In this document: piece by piece, positions 1 through 10,924 of the stretch
Numbering within the stretch: position 1 is the stretch's first letter
How the letters are laid out: each line of letters starts with the position of its first letter
Assembly: GCA_002104895.1 (NCBI GenBank)
Contig: MCFG01000029.1
Location: forward strand, 62,001 to 126,000
DNA: 64,000 nucleotides
Origin: Anaeromyces robustus
Taxonomy: Eukaryota > Neocallimastigomycota > Neocallimastigomycetes > Neocallimastigales > Neocallimastigaceae
Reading direction: 5' to 3'
Notes under the pieces: model-generated
Database searches by the model: none
What the model saw: the letters and a program-made list of their open reading frames with translations, nothing else
What the model was told of the DNA's origin: nothing
Position numbers and translations under genes: made by a program

Positions 1-1
1 T

Positions 2-1006
2 ATCCTTCCAGATGAAATTGGTAATTTTAAAAAAATAAAAATTTTAAATATTTCTTCTAATAAAGCTGAAAAAGATTCTGTTTCAACTATTCCTGAATCC
101 ATAGGAGATTTAGAAACTTTAGAAGAATTAGATTTATCTAAAAATAATCTTTCAGGTTCTATTCCAAATAATATCGCTAATTTAAAAAATTTAAAACAAT
201 TAAATTTAAATGGAAATTCTCTTTCTGGAACACTTCCTTATACTATGAAAGATTTAAGTAATCTTCAACGATTAAATTTAAATGGTAATGATGAATTAAA
301 AGGCTATGCTCCTTTATTAGAACATGGTCATTATTGTAATTATTCAGGAACAAATTTATGTCATTTAAAAAGTGATGATTGTTCTAGTGGTATTAGTGGT
401 TGTACTATACAGGAAATTCAAATGACTAATAAAGAAAATGGAGCACCGGAAATTTCAACTTATGAAAGTGAAGTATGTGAAAATGGTGATAAAACAAAAA
501 CTACAGCAGGTGGAGGTATAGCTCTTTTAATTTTCTTTTTAATTATGGGTTATTGTTTTTATAGATGTTGTTGTAGATGTTGTGATTGTGATCGTCCCAC
601 TTTTTCTTCAAAACAATTTCAAACTGTAAATGTCAATGTTAATAATACTAATAATAATTCTGATAATAATCCTATTCCAGTAATTACTACTACTCCTGTT
701 ACTACTACTACTACTGCAACTACGGCAACAACCGTTCCACCTGCTGCTTATATACCTCCTGCTGTTACTAATAATACTTATATTTATGGAAGTGTTAATA
801 ATGGTAGTATTATTAATAATAATGGTGAAACCGCTAATCAAGCTCCACCACCATATACTCCTGATCCTAATGTTTCTGGATTATATGCTCCACCATATAT
901 GCCAGCTCCAGCTCCAGCTCCAGTTCCAGTTCCAGTTGTTCCAGTACAACCTCCTTATACTGGTTATCCATCAGCTCCAAGTGCACCAAGTGAAGGAAAA
1001 TTCTAA
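2..1006 (+). CDS. Leucine-rich repeat membrane protein, 3' part (5' end outside window)
   Basis: The reading frame is open from base 2, so the gene runs in from the left and the first in-window Met (base 245) is internal. The visible 334 residues begin with about four plant-type LRRs (pattern LxxLxxLxLxxNxLSGxIPxxIxNL). A Cys-rich cap follows, with Cys at HYCNYSGTNLC, DDC and SGC. One transmembrane segment lies at about residues 171-187 (GIALLIFFLIMGYCFY), followed at once by a Cys cluster (RCCCRCCDCD) likely to be palmitoylated. The cytosolic tail of about 140 residues is rich in Asn, Thr and Pro and ends in PAP/PVP repeats. The family role would be cell-surface recognition or adhesion, but no ligand can be named. 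There is no kinase domain in the tail. Confidence 0.85.
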   Translation: MLPDEIGNFKKIKILNISSNKAEKDSVSTIPESIGDLETLEELDLSKNNLSGSIPNNIANLKNLKQLNLNGNSLSGTLPYTMKDLSNLQRLNLNGNDELKGYAPLLEHGHYCNYSGTNLCHLKSDDCSSGISGCTIQEIQMTNKENGAPEISTYESEVCENGDKTKTTAGGGIALLIFFLIMGYCFYRCCCRCCDCDRPTFSSKQFQTVNVNVNNTNNNSDNNPIPVITTTPVTTTTTATTATTVPPAAYIPPAVTNNTYIYGSVNNGSIINNNGETANQAPPPYTPDPNVSGLYAPPYMPAPAPAPVPVPVVPVQPPYTGYPSAPSAPSEGKF

Positions 1007-1263
1007 TGAATAATAAAATAGAAATAGAACTAAAAATAAAATAAAAATAATAAAAAAATTATATATATAATATAATATAATATAATATATATATCAACAT
1101 CAAAGTTATATATTATTATAATTTTTTTTTATTTTATTTTTAAATATTTAATTATATAAATATAATTAATATTTTATATAATTAGCATCTTATATATAAA
1201 TATATATTCAATAATAATAATAATATTAATAATCAATAATAATAATAACAATAATTAATATTA

Positions 1264-1329
<66 letters not shown>

Positions 1330-1851
1330 TTTTTTTTTTTATATATATTTACAGAAAACTTTTTTACTTTTTAATTTTTGAAAAATAGACAAAATGTTTT
1401 ATTTATTTTTAAATTATTATTTATTTATTCATTCTTTTATTTAGTTTTTCTTTTTAAATTATATAATAAAACTATCAACTTAAAATGAAATTAACATTAA
1501 AAAAAATAATAATAATAATAATTATATTATTATTATTATTATTATTTAATAAATTGTTTGTTAAATTATAATAAATAAATTTTAATAAATTAATATTTAT
1601 ATTTGCATTATAAAATAAACATATTTATATATTTATATTTTATATATATTTTGTATATTTTATATATTTATATTTTATATTTTAAATATTTTATATATAA
1701 AAGTTATAATAGATGAAATAATAGAAACTTTTATTATATTATATTGTTTTATTTTAAATTATTATAAATAATAATAGTAAAAAAAAGAAATTAATATATA
1801 TTTGATATATATTTATTAACGACAAATATTTACTTCCAAAATTTGTAGTCC

Positions 1852-1889
<38 letters not shown>

Positions 1890-2036
1890 ACTTAAATGTA
1901 AATAAATTTTAATATAGTCAATTTATTTTTTTTTTTTTTTGTTTTGTTTTTTTTTTTTTTTTTGTTTTGTTTTTTTTTTTTTCATTAATTTTTAATTTTC
2001 ATTTTTTTATTTTATTTTTTTTTTTAAAATAATAGA
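1007..2036. other. Intergenic A/T-rich spacer between convergent genes
   Basis: No coding potential seen. It holds a (TTA)n microsatellite at about 1265-1326, a poly-A run near 1858-1882 and T-rich tracts before 2036. It separates the ends of two convergent genes, so it probably holds both 3' ends. Confidence 0.6.
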
Positions 2037-3266
2037 TTAATCATAGGATATAGTTATTTTTTTATCTTTATTTACAGATTGTATCCATTCAACAATAGAA
2101 TAAAATATATCTTTTTGAACTTGTTGACTTTTCGCTTTTTCAACTTTTCCAAGTTTTTGATGAATAACATAAACTTTATCATAAAATTCCATATTACTAT
2201 CACTTAACCATTGTGCATTATAACGTGGATCTAAATGATATCGTGTACGATTAAATAAATTATCATCATCAGTATAATATAAACTTAATAAACCTTGTTC
2301 CATAAACATCGCATTATATAAATTACTTCTGGGAGCTAATTCCAATAAATCATTATATACAGTAACTTCAGGAGTTAAAATCATTATACCTGCATTTAAC
2401 ATTCCCTTATTTTCTTTATGATTATACATATCTCTTATTGGACCATCGGTAACAGCTCCAAAAAAATCATTTCTACCAGTTTTATTTCTAACATCATTGG
2501 CTATATCAAATAATTCATCTATATTTTTCTTTATAAATAAATCAGCATCTAAATATACAATGGTTTCATACTCTGTCATTTCAAACATTTGTAATTTTGT
2601 ATAACAATTTTTCCATCTTTTATTTTTTAAAATAGCTGAATCCATAGTAATTTTATGTACACGTTTAATAACAGCTCCAAGATTATGAAGACCTCTTAAT
2701 TTCCAATCAGCTACATCTTCTGTAACCATAACTACAACATCTACATCATTTCTTTTAGTTCGAATTTCTTCTTTATGAAGTAATCTATAAACAATAGCAC
2801 TTGTATACATATAATAATTATCTACTGATTCTCCTTCGGAAGTTAACATAATAAGAAAAGCATTTTTATTATTAGTAGTATTATTCCAATGTTCATAATT
2901 ATCTAAATCATCAGTAGGTTCAATTTTGACATATTTTCTTAATTTATCATTTACATCTTTATTACTAATATTAAAACCAATATACTCAATAATTAAAGAA
3001 ATAATAAAAATTAATAATATTATTTTTATTATTCTACTTCTTTTTGAAGAATTAGATTTAGATCTTTTAATTTTCTTATTTCCATGTGACGACATAGATT
3101 TTTCTAATAAAGTTTCTTCCATTTCATTTTCATTTTCATTATCATTTTCATTTTCATTTGTTATAACTTCTTCCAATGAAAAATCTTCTATTTCATATCC
3201 ACTATCATATTTATTAACATTATCTAATGAAGAAGTTTTCATTTCATTAAAATTTACTGAAGACAT
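2037..3266 (-). CDS. GT8-type (glycogenin-like) type II membrane glycosyltransferase
   Basis: 409 residues in a single exon. An acidic, Ser-rich cytosolic N-terminus (about 75 residues with an Asn/Glu repeat) is followed by a Lys/Arg-rich stretch, a transmembrane anchor at about 79-98 and a lumenal catalytic domain. The GT8 signature is clear. There is a DxD metal/UDP-sugar motif in IVYLDADLF (D240-A-D242), then MLNAGIMILTP at about 289-299 and HLDPRYNAQW at about 344-353. The topology suggests a Golgi enzyme adding a sugar from a UDP-donor to a glycan. Fungal relatives include glycogenin-like and Gnt1-type N-acetylglucosaminyltransferases, but the sugar cannot be assigned here. A GAA/AAT-type repeat encodes NENENDNENENE near residues 36-48. 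Confidence 0.85.
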   Translation of the reverse strand: MSSVNFNEMKTSSLDNVNKYDSGYEIEDFSLEEVITNENENDNENENEMEETLLEKSMSSHGNKKIKRSKSNSSKRSRIIKIILLIFIISLIIEYIGFNISNKDVNDKLRKYVKIEPTDDLDNYEHWNNTTNNKNAFLIMLTSEGESVDNYYMYTSAIVYRLLHKEEIRTKRNDVDVVVMVTEDVADWKLRGLHNLGAVIKRVHKITMDSAILKNKRWKNCYTKLQMFEMTEYETIVYLDADLFIKKNIDELFDIANDVRNKTGRNDFFGAVTDGPIRDMYNHKENKGMLNAGIMILTPEVTVYNDLLELAPRSNLYNAMFMEQGLLSLYYTDDDNLFNRTRYHLDPRYNAQWLSDSNMEFYDKVYVIHQKLGKVEKAKSQQVQKDIFYSIVEWIQSVNKDKKITISYD

Positions 3267-3538
3267 GATTAATTTTTTTTTTCTATTTTATATATATATA
3301 TACGTATATGTTTATTTATTTCTAATATAATTACTTTTTTTTTTTTTAAATATATAATATACAATACAGTTTCTTACTAATAATATCTAATTTTAATTTT
3401 ATAAAAATAAATAATAAAATATTTTATTATTTATTTATTCTTTTTTTTTTAAAATGGAACATTTGAAAGGAAAAAAAAAAAGTTCGCTTTATATTAAAAG
3501 TAAATAAAAAGTTTTATATATATAAAATAAATCAAAAC

Positions 3539-3540
<2 letters not shown>
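3267..3540. other. Upstream region of the GT8 gene
   Basis: A/T-rich, no coding sequence seen. It contains a TATATATATACGTATATG stretch just upstream of the GT8 start. The block around 3453-3475 (TGGAACATTT) recurs at about 5235-5257, on the far side of the foldback element. Confidence 0.4.

Positions 3541-3581
<41 letters not shown>
3541..3581. repeat. Long poly-A run
   Basis: An almost uninterrupted homopolymer of about 40 A lies immediately outside the left inverted end of the element described next. Similar runs occur near 34918-34953 and 58483-58521. Confidence 0.8.
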
Positions 3582-3584
<3 letters not shown>

Positions 3585-3886
3585 TTAAAAACTCTATATT
3601 TTTATTTTTATTACCAATAATATATTATTTTATATTAAAATTTATAATAAAAATTATTAATTTCTTTAAAAAATATTAAGAAATATAAAAAATAAAAAAT
3701 AAAAAATAAAATATATATATATATATATAAATTTATATGATGTAAAAAATAATAATAATAATATATGAAATGGTCAAATTATTAATGGATTATAAAAAAA
3801 GAAAATGATTAGAGATGATCATAAATAACTTTTCTCTTTTTTTTTTTTTTTAAAAAAAAAAAAAAGTATTGAGAAAAAAGGAATAT

Positions 3887-3940
3887 AATAATTAATGTTA
3901 AATACTAAAGTATTTACTTTAGTATTTAACATTAATTATT
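3887..3940. repeat. Perfect 26-bp palindrome with 2-base loop
   Basis: The arms 3887-3912 and 3915-3940 are exact reverse complements around a TT loop. A stem this long and perfect is unlikely to be chance, even in A/T-rich DNA. It lies inside the candidate foldback element. Confidence 0.85.
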
Positions 3941-4074
3941 AACAGATAATGCTCGATAAATTAGCATTAAAGATAAAGATAATAATTATTTTTTTTTAAA
4001 AAAGTATAGAGAAAAAAGTTATTAATGATGATATTATACATTACTATTTTTATCGAGCATGATCTGTTAATAAT
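3935..4074. repeat. Second nested inverted repeat
   Basis: Arm 3935-3958 (contains AACAGATAATGCTCGATA) matches the reverse complement of 4051-4074 (contains TATCGAGCATGATCTGTT) with one mismatch. It overlaps the 26-bp palindrome. Flanking blocks with AAGATAAAGATAATAATTAT occur at about 3970 and again at about 4085, giving a mixed direct and inverted repeat structure. Confidence 0.75.
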
Positions 4075-4719
4075 TAAAGATAAAGATAAAGATAAAGATA
4101 ATAATTATTTTTTTTTAAAAAAGTATTGAAATACTTTAATAATTAAAGGATAATAAAATAAAAGTAGTTTTTAATGATAATAATAACAATGAAATACAAA
4201 AGAAAATAAAGATGACAAAGATAATAATTAATAATAATGGTATTTATAGTATTTATGATGATAATAATACTAATAATAATACTAATAACAATACCATTAC
4301 TACTACTACTAATAATAATAATAATAATAATAAAGAATATATATATAAATAAATAAATAAATAAATAAAATATTTTAAAATTCTAATATATTTATCATAG
4401 AATTAAATTAAATGTCTTATAAAAACATTACTATTTAAAAAATAATGTTTTTCTAAATAAATGAAATATGTAAATTATATCAAATACAATTAAATATGGA
4501 ATAGTTTAAAATCTAAATAAAAAAAAAAAACTAATCAGCTTTATATATTTATGCTACTATAAAATAAAATTTATAGATGGATTAATGATAATAAAAAAAA
4601 AACAAGATATAGATTAAAAATTATTAAATATAATGAGAAAAAAGAATAATTATATTATTTAAATTTATCATTAATAAATTTGATATAAATATTATTTATT
4701 TATTTATTTATTTATTTAT

Positions 4720-4771
<52 letters not shown>

Positions 4772-5222
4772 TTTTATTTTATTTTATTTTATTTTATTTT
4801 ATTATATAATAAAGTTTTTTTATTATAAAAAATTCATATTAAAAAAAAAAAAGTAAAAAGTAAAATCTAATTATTTTTTAAGATTATTATTTATTATAAT
4901 AAAATCCAAATCTTGGAAAAAATATTTAATTTTAAATTTGTAATTGGCTAAAATGTGAATAAACTTTTTTATTGTATATTTAAAATGTATTTTTTTTTTT
5001 TTTTTTTTAAATTTATTATTTATACATAAGTATTAATTTGAATTTCATTCAAAAAACTTTAAAATAATAATAATAATAATAAATCACCTTTTTTTTTTTT
5101 ATTATTTTATAATATTTCTTAATATTTTTTAAGGTTTCAGTTAAAAAATTGATCTTTTATTATATATTTTAATATTAATATTCTTAGTAATAAAAATAAA
5201 AATATAGAGTTTTTAAAGTTTT

Positions 5223-5550
5223 TTTATTTTTTAAATGGAACATTTATAAGGAAAAGATAAAAAAAAAAAAAAAGAAAAAAGAAAAAAGAAGAAAAAAGAA
5301 AAATGACAAATTAAATATTTAGATTTTAAAGAAAATAAAAAATTAAAAATAAAAAAAAAAAAAAGAAAGAAAGAAAATGAGGAATAAAATGCTACTTTTT
5401 ATTATTTTAATAGTTTTTCTAAATAAATGTAATAAAATATTAATTCTATTAATTATATTAAATTTAAAAAAAAAAAAAATTAAAGGAATTCACTAACAAT
5501 CAAAATAAAAAAAAAAAAACTTTTTATTTTTTTTTTTTTATTTCTAATTT
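5223..5550. other. Upstream region of the first GPCR gene
   Basis: A/T-rich with many A runs. No coding sequence or clear promoter element is recognisable. Confidence 0.4.
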
Positions 5551-5957
5551 ATGATGATAATAATTTTAGTTTGTAATGCAATAGTACTGAATGCTTTAGG
5601 ATATGCTATTTTTGAAGAAAGTCAAGTTTTTACTCCTATCATTAATGAATTTAATGAATATTCAAAAAATAATAATTTAAATATTACAATAAATTTTAAT
5701 ATATTAACTTCACAAAATTCAACATTTTCTTTGGGTCATTATGGTTCTATGGTAGAGAGTCTTCTTAAAAAAAAATCAAAAAAATATGATCTATATATTT
5801 ATGATATGGTTTTTAATCAAAAATTTGGAAAATATTTTTTAGATTTAAATAAAGAAATTGAAAAAGAACATATAGATATGTATAATCAAGATTTATTACC
5901 ACAAATATGTAAATATGAAAATAAATTAATAGCATTGGTAAATATTATTAAAAAATC

Positions 5958-6009
<52 letters not shown>

Positions 6010-6089
6010 CATAATTATTGCTACTTTCATATTATTATATTATTATATTATTATTAATTATTAATTATTAATTATTATTATTATTATTA

Positions 6090-6169
<80 letters not shown>

Positions 6170-6915
6170 TTATTCATTATTCATTATTTTTATTATTATC
6201 ATCATTATTTTTAAATATATTTTTTAATATCTATTTTTTTTTAAAAAAAAAAAAATGTATATATATATATATATATAGCCTCTTACATTATCTTATATGG
6301 CTTTATTTTCAAATGAAGAAATATTAAATAAATATAACAAAACAGTACCAAAAACATGGGATGATTTTCTTGAAACTAGTAAATATATTTTAACTGAAGA
6401 AAAAAAAAGTAATAATACTGAATTTATAGCATATAATGGATCATTTTCAGGTAATATATAATAAGAATAAAAAAAATAATTAAATTATATCTTTTTTATA
6501 TACTTGTGTTCTATCTATATTTATCTATTTATTAATATAAATATAAATATAAAAAATAAATATATAAATATAGATGATATTTATGGATTATTTTCTATAA
6601 TTGAAATTATCCATTCTTATAGAGATACAATAGATTCTCCTTTTCCCGGTATTACAAGTTTAGAAGCTGTTAAAGCTATAAAAATGATAAAAAAACTAAA
6701 AAACGAAATAGCTTCAGGTATTAAATAATGAAAGAAAAAAAAAAAAGAAAGAAAGAAAGAAAGAAAGAAAGAAAAATAAATAAATAAATAAAAATATTTA
6801 GATATAAATATATAAAGCGAAAAATCAATTATTAAATATATATATTATATATATTATATTATTATATATATATGTATCTATGTATATTCCTTTATCCAAA
6901 AAAAAAAAAAAAAAA

Positions 6916-6957
<42 letters not shown>

Positions 6958-8706
6958 TAAACAAAAAAAAAAAAATTAGATTTATATTTTCGTTCCTATC
7001 AGACTTTTTTCATGGATAGTTTATTCGAAAGAAAATTATTATTTTTAAAATCTTTCGTATTTGCTGATCCATTATATAGTCAAATTAATTATCAATTAAC
7101 TTCATTACCTGGTGGAAAAGAAGGAATTTCTTCTACTTCAGCCTATAGTTATAATTTAAGTATTATTAATTATATTGATGATAAAAGGAAAAAAGCAGCT
7201 ATTGAAGCCTTTAAATATTTAACCTCAAAAGATATTCAAAGAAAATATCTTAAATTACGTTTTTTAATATCAGGAATATCAAGTTTATATGATGAAGAAG
7301 AAGTATGTGAAAAAGTAAAATGTGATTTTTATAAAAATGTTCAAATTATTGCACCACCAAATTATACTCCTACATTAGAAGAAAGAGATGAATATTATGA
7401 ACGTGTTCAAAAATATATCTATGAATATATCTATGATGAAAATAATAATAATAATGAGGATGAAGAGGATGATAAAAAAATATATGATGTTTTCAATAAA
7501 ATTAAAAATATTAAAAAATTTTATTATTTATCTTTAAATTCAGAAAATAATTATTTAGGATTAATTTTTTTAATTATAATTGTATCCTTATCTTTAATGA
7601 TGGCATTATCATTAGTATTTCTTTTCAAAGAAAATTTTTATCCATTTTTTAAATTTTTATCGGAAGATTTATGGATTTTAACGGTTATTGGTTCTATTAT
7701 ACTATTATCCTCAGGTTATACTATCATAGGAGTTATTTCATTAATAAAATGTCATTTTATACCAATATTATTATCCTTTGGATTTACACTAAGTTTTGTT
7801 CCAATTTTATATAAATTAGTTATCAATTTCCCAGAAGAAAATAAAATATCAGACTATGCAAAAAAAAATAAATTTACCTTTTTATTTATTTTTATTCTTA
7901 TTGATTTACTGTTAAATGGATTATTATTTATTAGTAAATACTCTATAAAATATTTATATTTGGATGAGGAAAGAAAATATCAAATATGTATAATGAATGA
8001 TACTTTTGGAAAAATTATCATTTTTACAATAACAGCCTATAAATTTATAGTTATTGTTGTTTTATTATTATTACTTTTCATAGAATGGAATATCCATATT
8101 ACCTTGAATGAAGTTAAATTAATCATGGCTTCAATTTATATAAATCTTCTTTTATTTTTAATACTTGTCACTTTAGATATTTTTAATATTAAAAACTTTT
8201 TATTTAATGCAATAATAAAAGAATGTATTTTTATAATAATTCCACTCACCAATTATTCATTTACTTATGGCTATAAAGTTATTTATGGAATGATACATAA
8301 AATAAATGTTAGAAAAAGTTTTATATCAAATATTAGTAAAAACTTTATTTATGATGAAAAAGAAAATTATACCATTAATAAAACATCAGTATATGAGAGT
8401 AATTGTTACTTTGATAATATTATTAATACAAATAATATAAATACTACTATTAATAATGATAATAATAATGATGATGATGATGAAGAAGACGATGATGATA
8501 AAGTTGATAATAATATTATTGATATTAAAACTGCAAAACATAATAGTAAAATTATTATTAATAATAATAATAATACTAAAGAGGAAAATATATCATCTTA
8601 TAGAAATTCATTTATGTCAAGAATAATAAGTTATCATTATACAGTGGAATCAATTTGTGAAAGTTCTGATAATATGGATTCAAATTATTCGTATAAATTG
8701 AATTAA
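5551..8706 (+). CDS. Class C GPCR-like receptor with extracellular solute-binding-protein domain (copy 1)
   Basis: Inferred exons are 5551-5937, 6279-6450, 6574-6717 and 6980-8706, which join in frame to 809 residues. Introns have GTA donors and AG acceptors. A signal-peptide-like N-terminus leads into an extracellular half resembling bacterial family 1 solute-binding proteins (TVPKTWDDFLETSKY; LPGGKEGISS; AAIEAFKYLTSKDIQRKYL). About residues 425-680 hold seven hydrophobic segments. KCHFIPILLSFGFTLSF fits the class C (7TM_3) pattern around TM3. The cytosolic tail is rich in Asn/Asp and Ser. The likely role is sensing an extracellular nutrient such as a sugar, with G-protein output; the ligand is inferred, not seen. 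Exon lengths 172 and 144 and all intron phases match the second copy at 35247-38016, which supports the gene model. Confidence 0.85.
5955..6178. repeat. (ATT)n microsatellite within intron 1 of GPCR copy 1
   Basis: Most of the 341-base first intron is an imperfect ATT/TTA triplet array. Reading through it gives a meaningless poly-Tyr run after the true exon end at 5937. Confidence 0.85.
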
Positions 8707-9417
8707 TATATTTTCCTAATAATTTTTTTTTTAAATTAAATAAAAATATATATATATAAAATCATTATATATATTTATTTTATTAAGAATATATTCAATT
8801 ACAGTAAAACAACAGAAAATAATCAAAAAAAAAAAAAAAGTTTTAATTCTTTATCCTATAATAAATATATATATATATAATAATTAATTTATATTATATA
8901 ATTATATAATATATAATATAATTATATAATAATTATAAAAGTTATTGTATGTATATTTAAATACTTAGAAAAAAACAATGTATGTTTTATTAATATCTTT
9001 ACAAAAAATTATGGAATTGAGATGAATTTTTGATTTCAATTTTTATTTTTATTTTTTTTTTTAAATTTTATATACTATTTTATTATTACATTTGTTTTTA
9101 CGTATTTAATAATTATCATATACAAATCTTACTACATAAATAATTAAAAAAAAAAAATTTTGAACCTACATCATAATATATTAAATAATAATAATAAAGA
9201 AAAAAAAAAAGGATAATTACAAAAAAGAACAAAAAAAAAAAATATTTTTATTAGAATTTTTTATATTATAAATAATAAAAACTCTAATTATAATAAATAA
9301 TAATTAAATACAAAATAAATAAAAATATTTTAATTATTTATTTTTTATTAAAATATTTAATAATAAATAATAATTTAAATCTATATATATAATAATGAAC
9401 ATTTTAAATAATTTTTG

Positions 9418-9448
<31 letters not shown>

Positions 9449-9823
9449 CATTTAATTTAAAAAAGAGAATTTAAATAAAATTTTTATATTTATATTTATT
9501 TATTTTATTATTATATCTTTCTTTTTTCTTAAATAATACTAATTATTTATCAATTTTTTTTTTATTATTTTTTATAATTTTTATTTCATTTTACTATATA
9601 TATATTTTAAATTAATAATAAATATTAAAATATTAATAATAGAAATTCATAATATTAACTATTGAATACCATAAAATGAATATAGTGAAATAATTATATA
9701 AAAGATAATGAAAATCATTCAGCAATATATTTTTTTACTAAATACGTATGCACAAAGGAATATTATAAATATAAATTAAATGCTTTTTAGATTTTTTTTT
9801 TTTTTTTTTTTTAAAAAAATTAG
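8707..9823. other. Gene-poor A/T-rich spacer
   Basis: No intact gene seen. The stretch around 9705-9780 has a short open stretch that could be an upstream scrap of the ankyrin relic that follows, but it is too short to call. Confidence 0.4.
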
Positions 9824-10020
9824 GATTTGAAAAAAAAAAAATTGAAAATGGTAAAACTTTATTAATGGAAATATGTCATTATAATAAAATTTCAAATTGT
9901 ATATTATTATGTGAATTATGGTATAAATATTTATATTAAAGATAATGATGGAAATACAATATTAATCAATTGCATATTCATTAAATAATAAAAGTGTAGA
10001 AAACGATATCTTATTAACCA
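9824..10020 (+). pseudogene. Ankyrin-repeat gene relic
   Basis: Two consecutive ankyrin-like pieces lie in different frames. The first is NGKTLLMEICHYNKISNC from about 9847, and the second is IKDNDGNTILINC from about 9936. The second is followed by a stop, then a further matching scrap (NNKSVENDILL). The order and spacing fit consecutive ankyrin repeats (DNDGNTxLxxA; NGKTLLMEA-type). A frameshift near 9920-9930 and stop codons break the frame, there is no start, and no further repeats are visible on either side. It is probably the remains of a longer ankyrin gene. Confidence 0.6.
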
Positions 10021-10924
10021 TAGTATTCTTTGGAAGTTTTGTAATTATAATAAAAAGTAAAAAAAAAAGCATAATATATATATATTTTTTTTAAAAAAAA
10101 AAAAAAATAATAGTAAAATTATTTAATTCATTTTTTATATAATAAAAAAAAAAATTATAATTTAACAAATGTATCGTCATTTTATCATGAAAATAATAAT
10201 GTATGATAAGTATTATTGTATTATAAATGTAAAAAAAAATATTATTAATTATTAAATAAAAAAAATAAATAACAAAAAAATTAAACAATAAATTTTCCTA
10301 AAATGTTAAATATTGAACTATACAACTCCAGTATTCAAATATCAAATATCAAAATATAATTAAATTAAATTAATATTTTTTTGTAAATAGTAATATTATA
10401 TATTTCTTTTCTTTCATTTTTTTTCTTTTTTTTTTTTTTTTTTTTTTATTATTATTATTATTATTTATTTATTTTTATTATTTTTTATTCAATTATTTTA
10501 CAATACACATTTAAAATAGTTTTTTTATTATATATATATAATTAAATATAGTAACTATTTTATATTATTTATTAGTTTCAAATCAATTGACCTAATAAAT
10601 AATTTAATTCAATTTTTTTTTTTTTCTTTTTTTTATAAAAAATATATATGTATAGTTTTATATTTTATTTTTTATATATATTTCATTTTTTAATTAAAAA
10701 AAAAAATTCTAATTGAATATTTTATATATTTTTTTTTACTTATTTGTTACTATTATTATATGTATTATTCTTTGTATTATTACCACACCATTGGTTGTGG
10801 CATTTTATTTGTATTCTTATTTTTATTTTCAGTTATTAGAAAAAAAAAAATAATAAATACTTAAAAAAAAAAATTTGTTTTTTTTTTTTTTTTTATTTTT
10901 TAGGAATACAAAGATTTTTCAAAT
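10021..10924. other. Spacer downstream of the CE6 gene
   Basis: A/T-rich with poly-T tracts. On the minus strand a 25-codon scrap near 10745-10820 contains CHNQWCGNN, faintly like the end of a fungal dockerin, but it has no other supporting residues. Nothing else coding is seen. Confidence 0.35.

Larger units (their letters stand above)
3582..5222. mobile_element. Candidate foldback / non-autonomous element with about 110-base inverted ends
   Basis: Bases 3582-3690 read on the opposite strand closely match 5100-5222. The outer ends share ACTTTAAAAACTCTATATTT followed by TTATTTTTATTA, and the inner ends share TTAAAAAATATTAAGAAATAT. Between them are further nested hairpins (3887-3940 and 3935-4074) and A/T-rich filler, but no transposase-like ORF. 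A short direct repeat (TGGAACATTT context) flanks both sides. Long inverted ends, nested palindromes and no coding capacity fit a foldback or MITE-like element. No target-site duplication can be defined confidently. Confidence 0.45.

Noticed and set aside
10745-10820. Minus-strand scrap with CHNQWCGNN, faintly like a fungal dockerin end
   Set aside because: The other Cys and Trp positions of a dockerin are absent, and it is not in frame with or spliceable to the CE6 gene in any obvious way.
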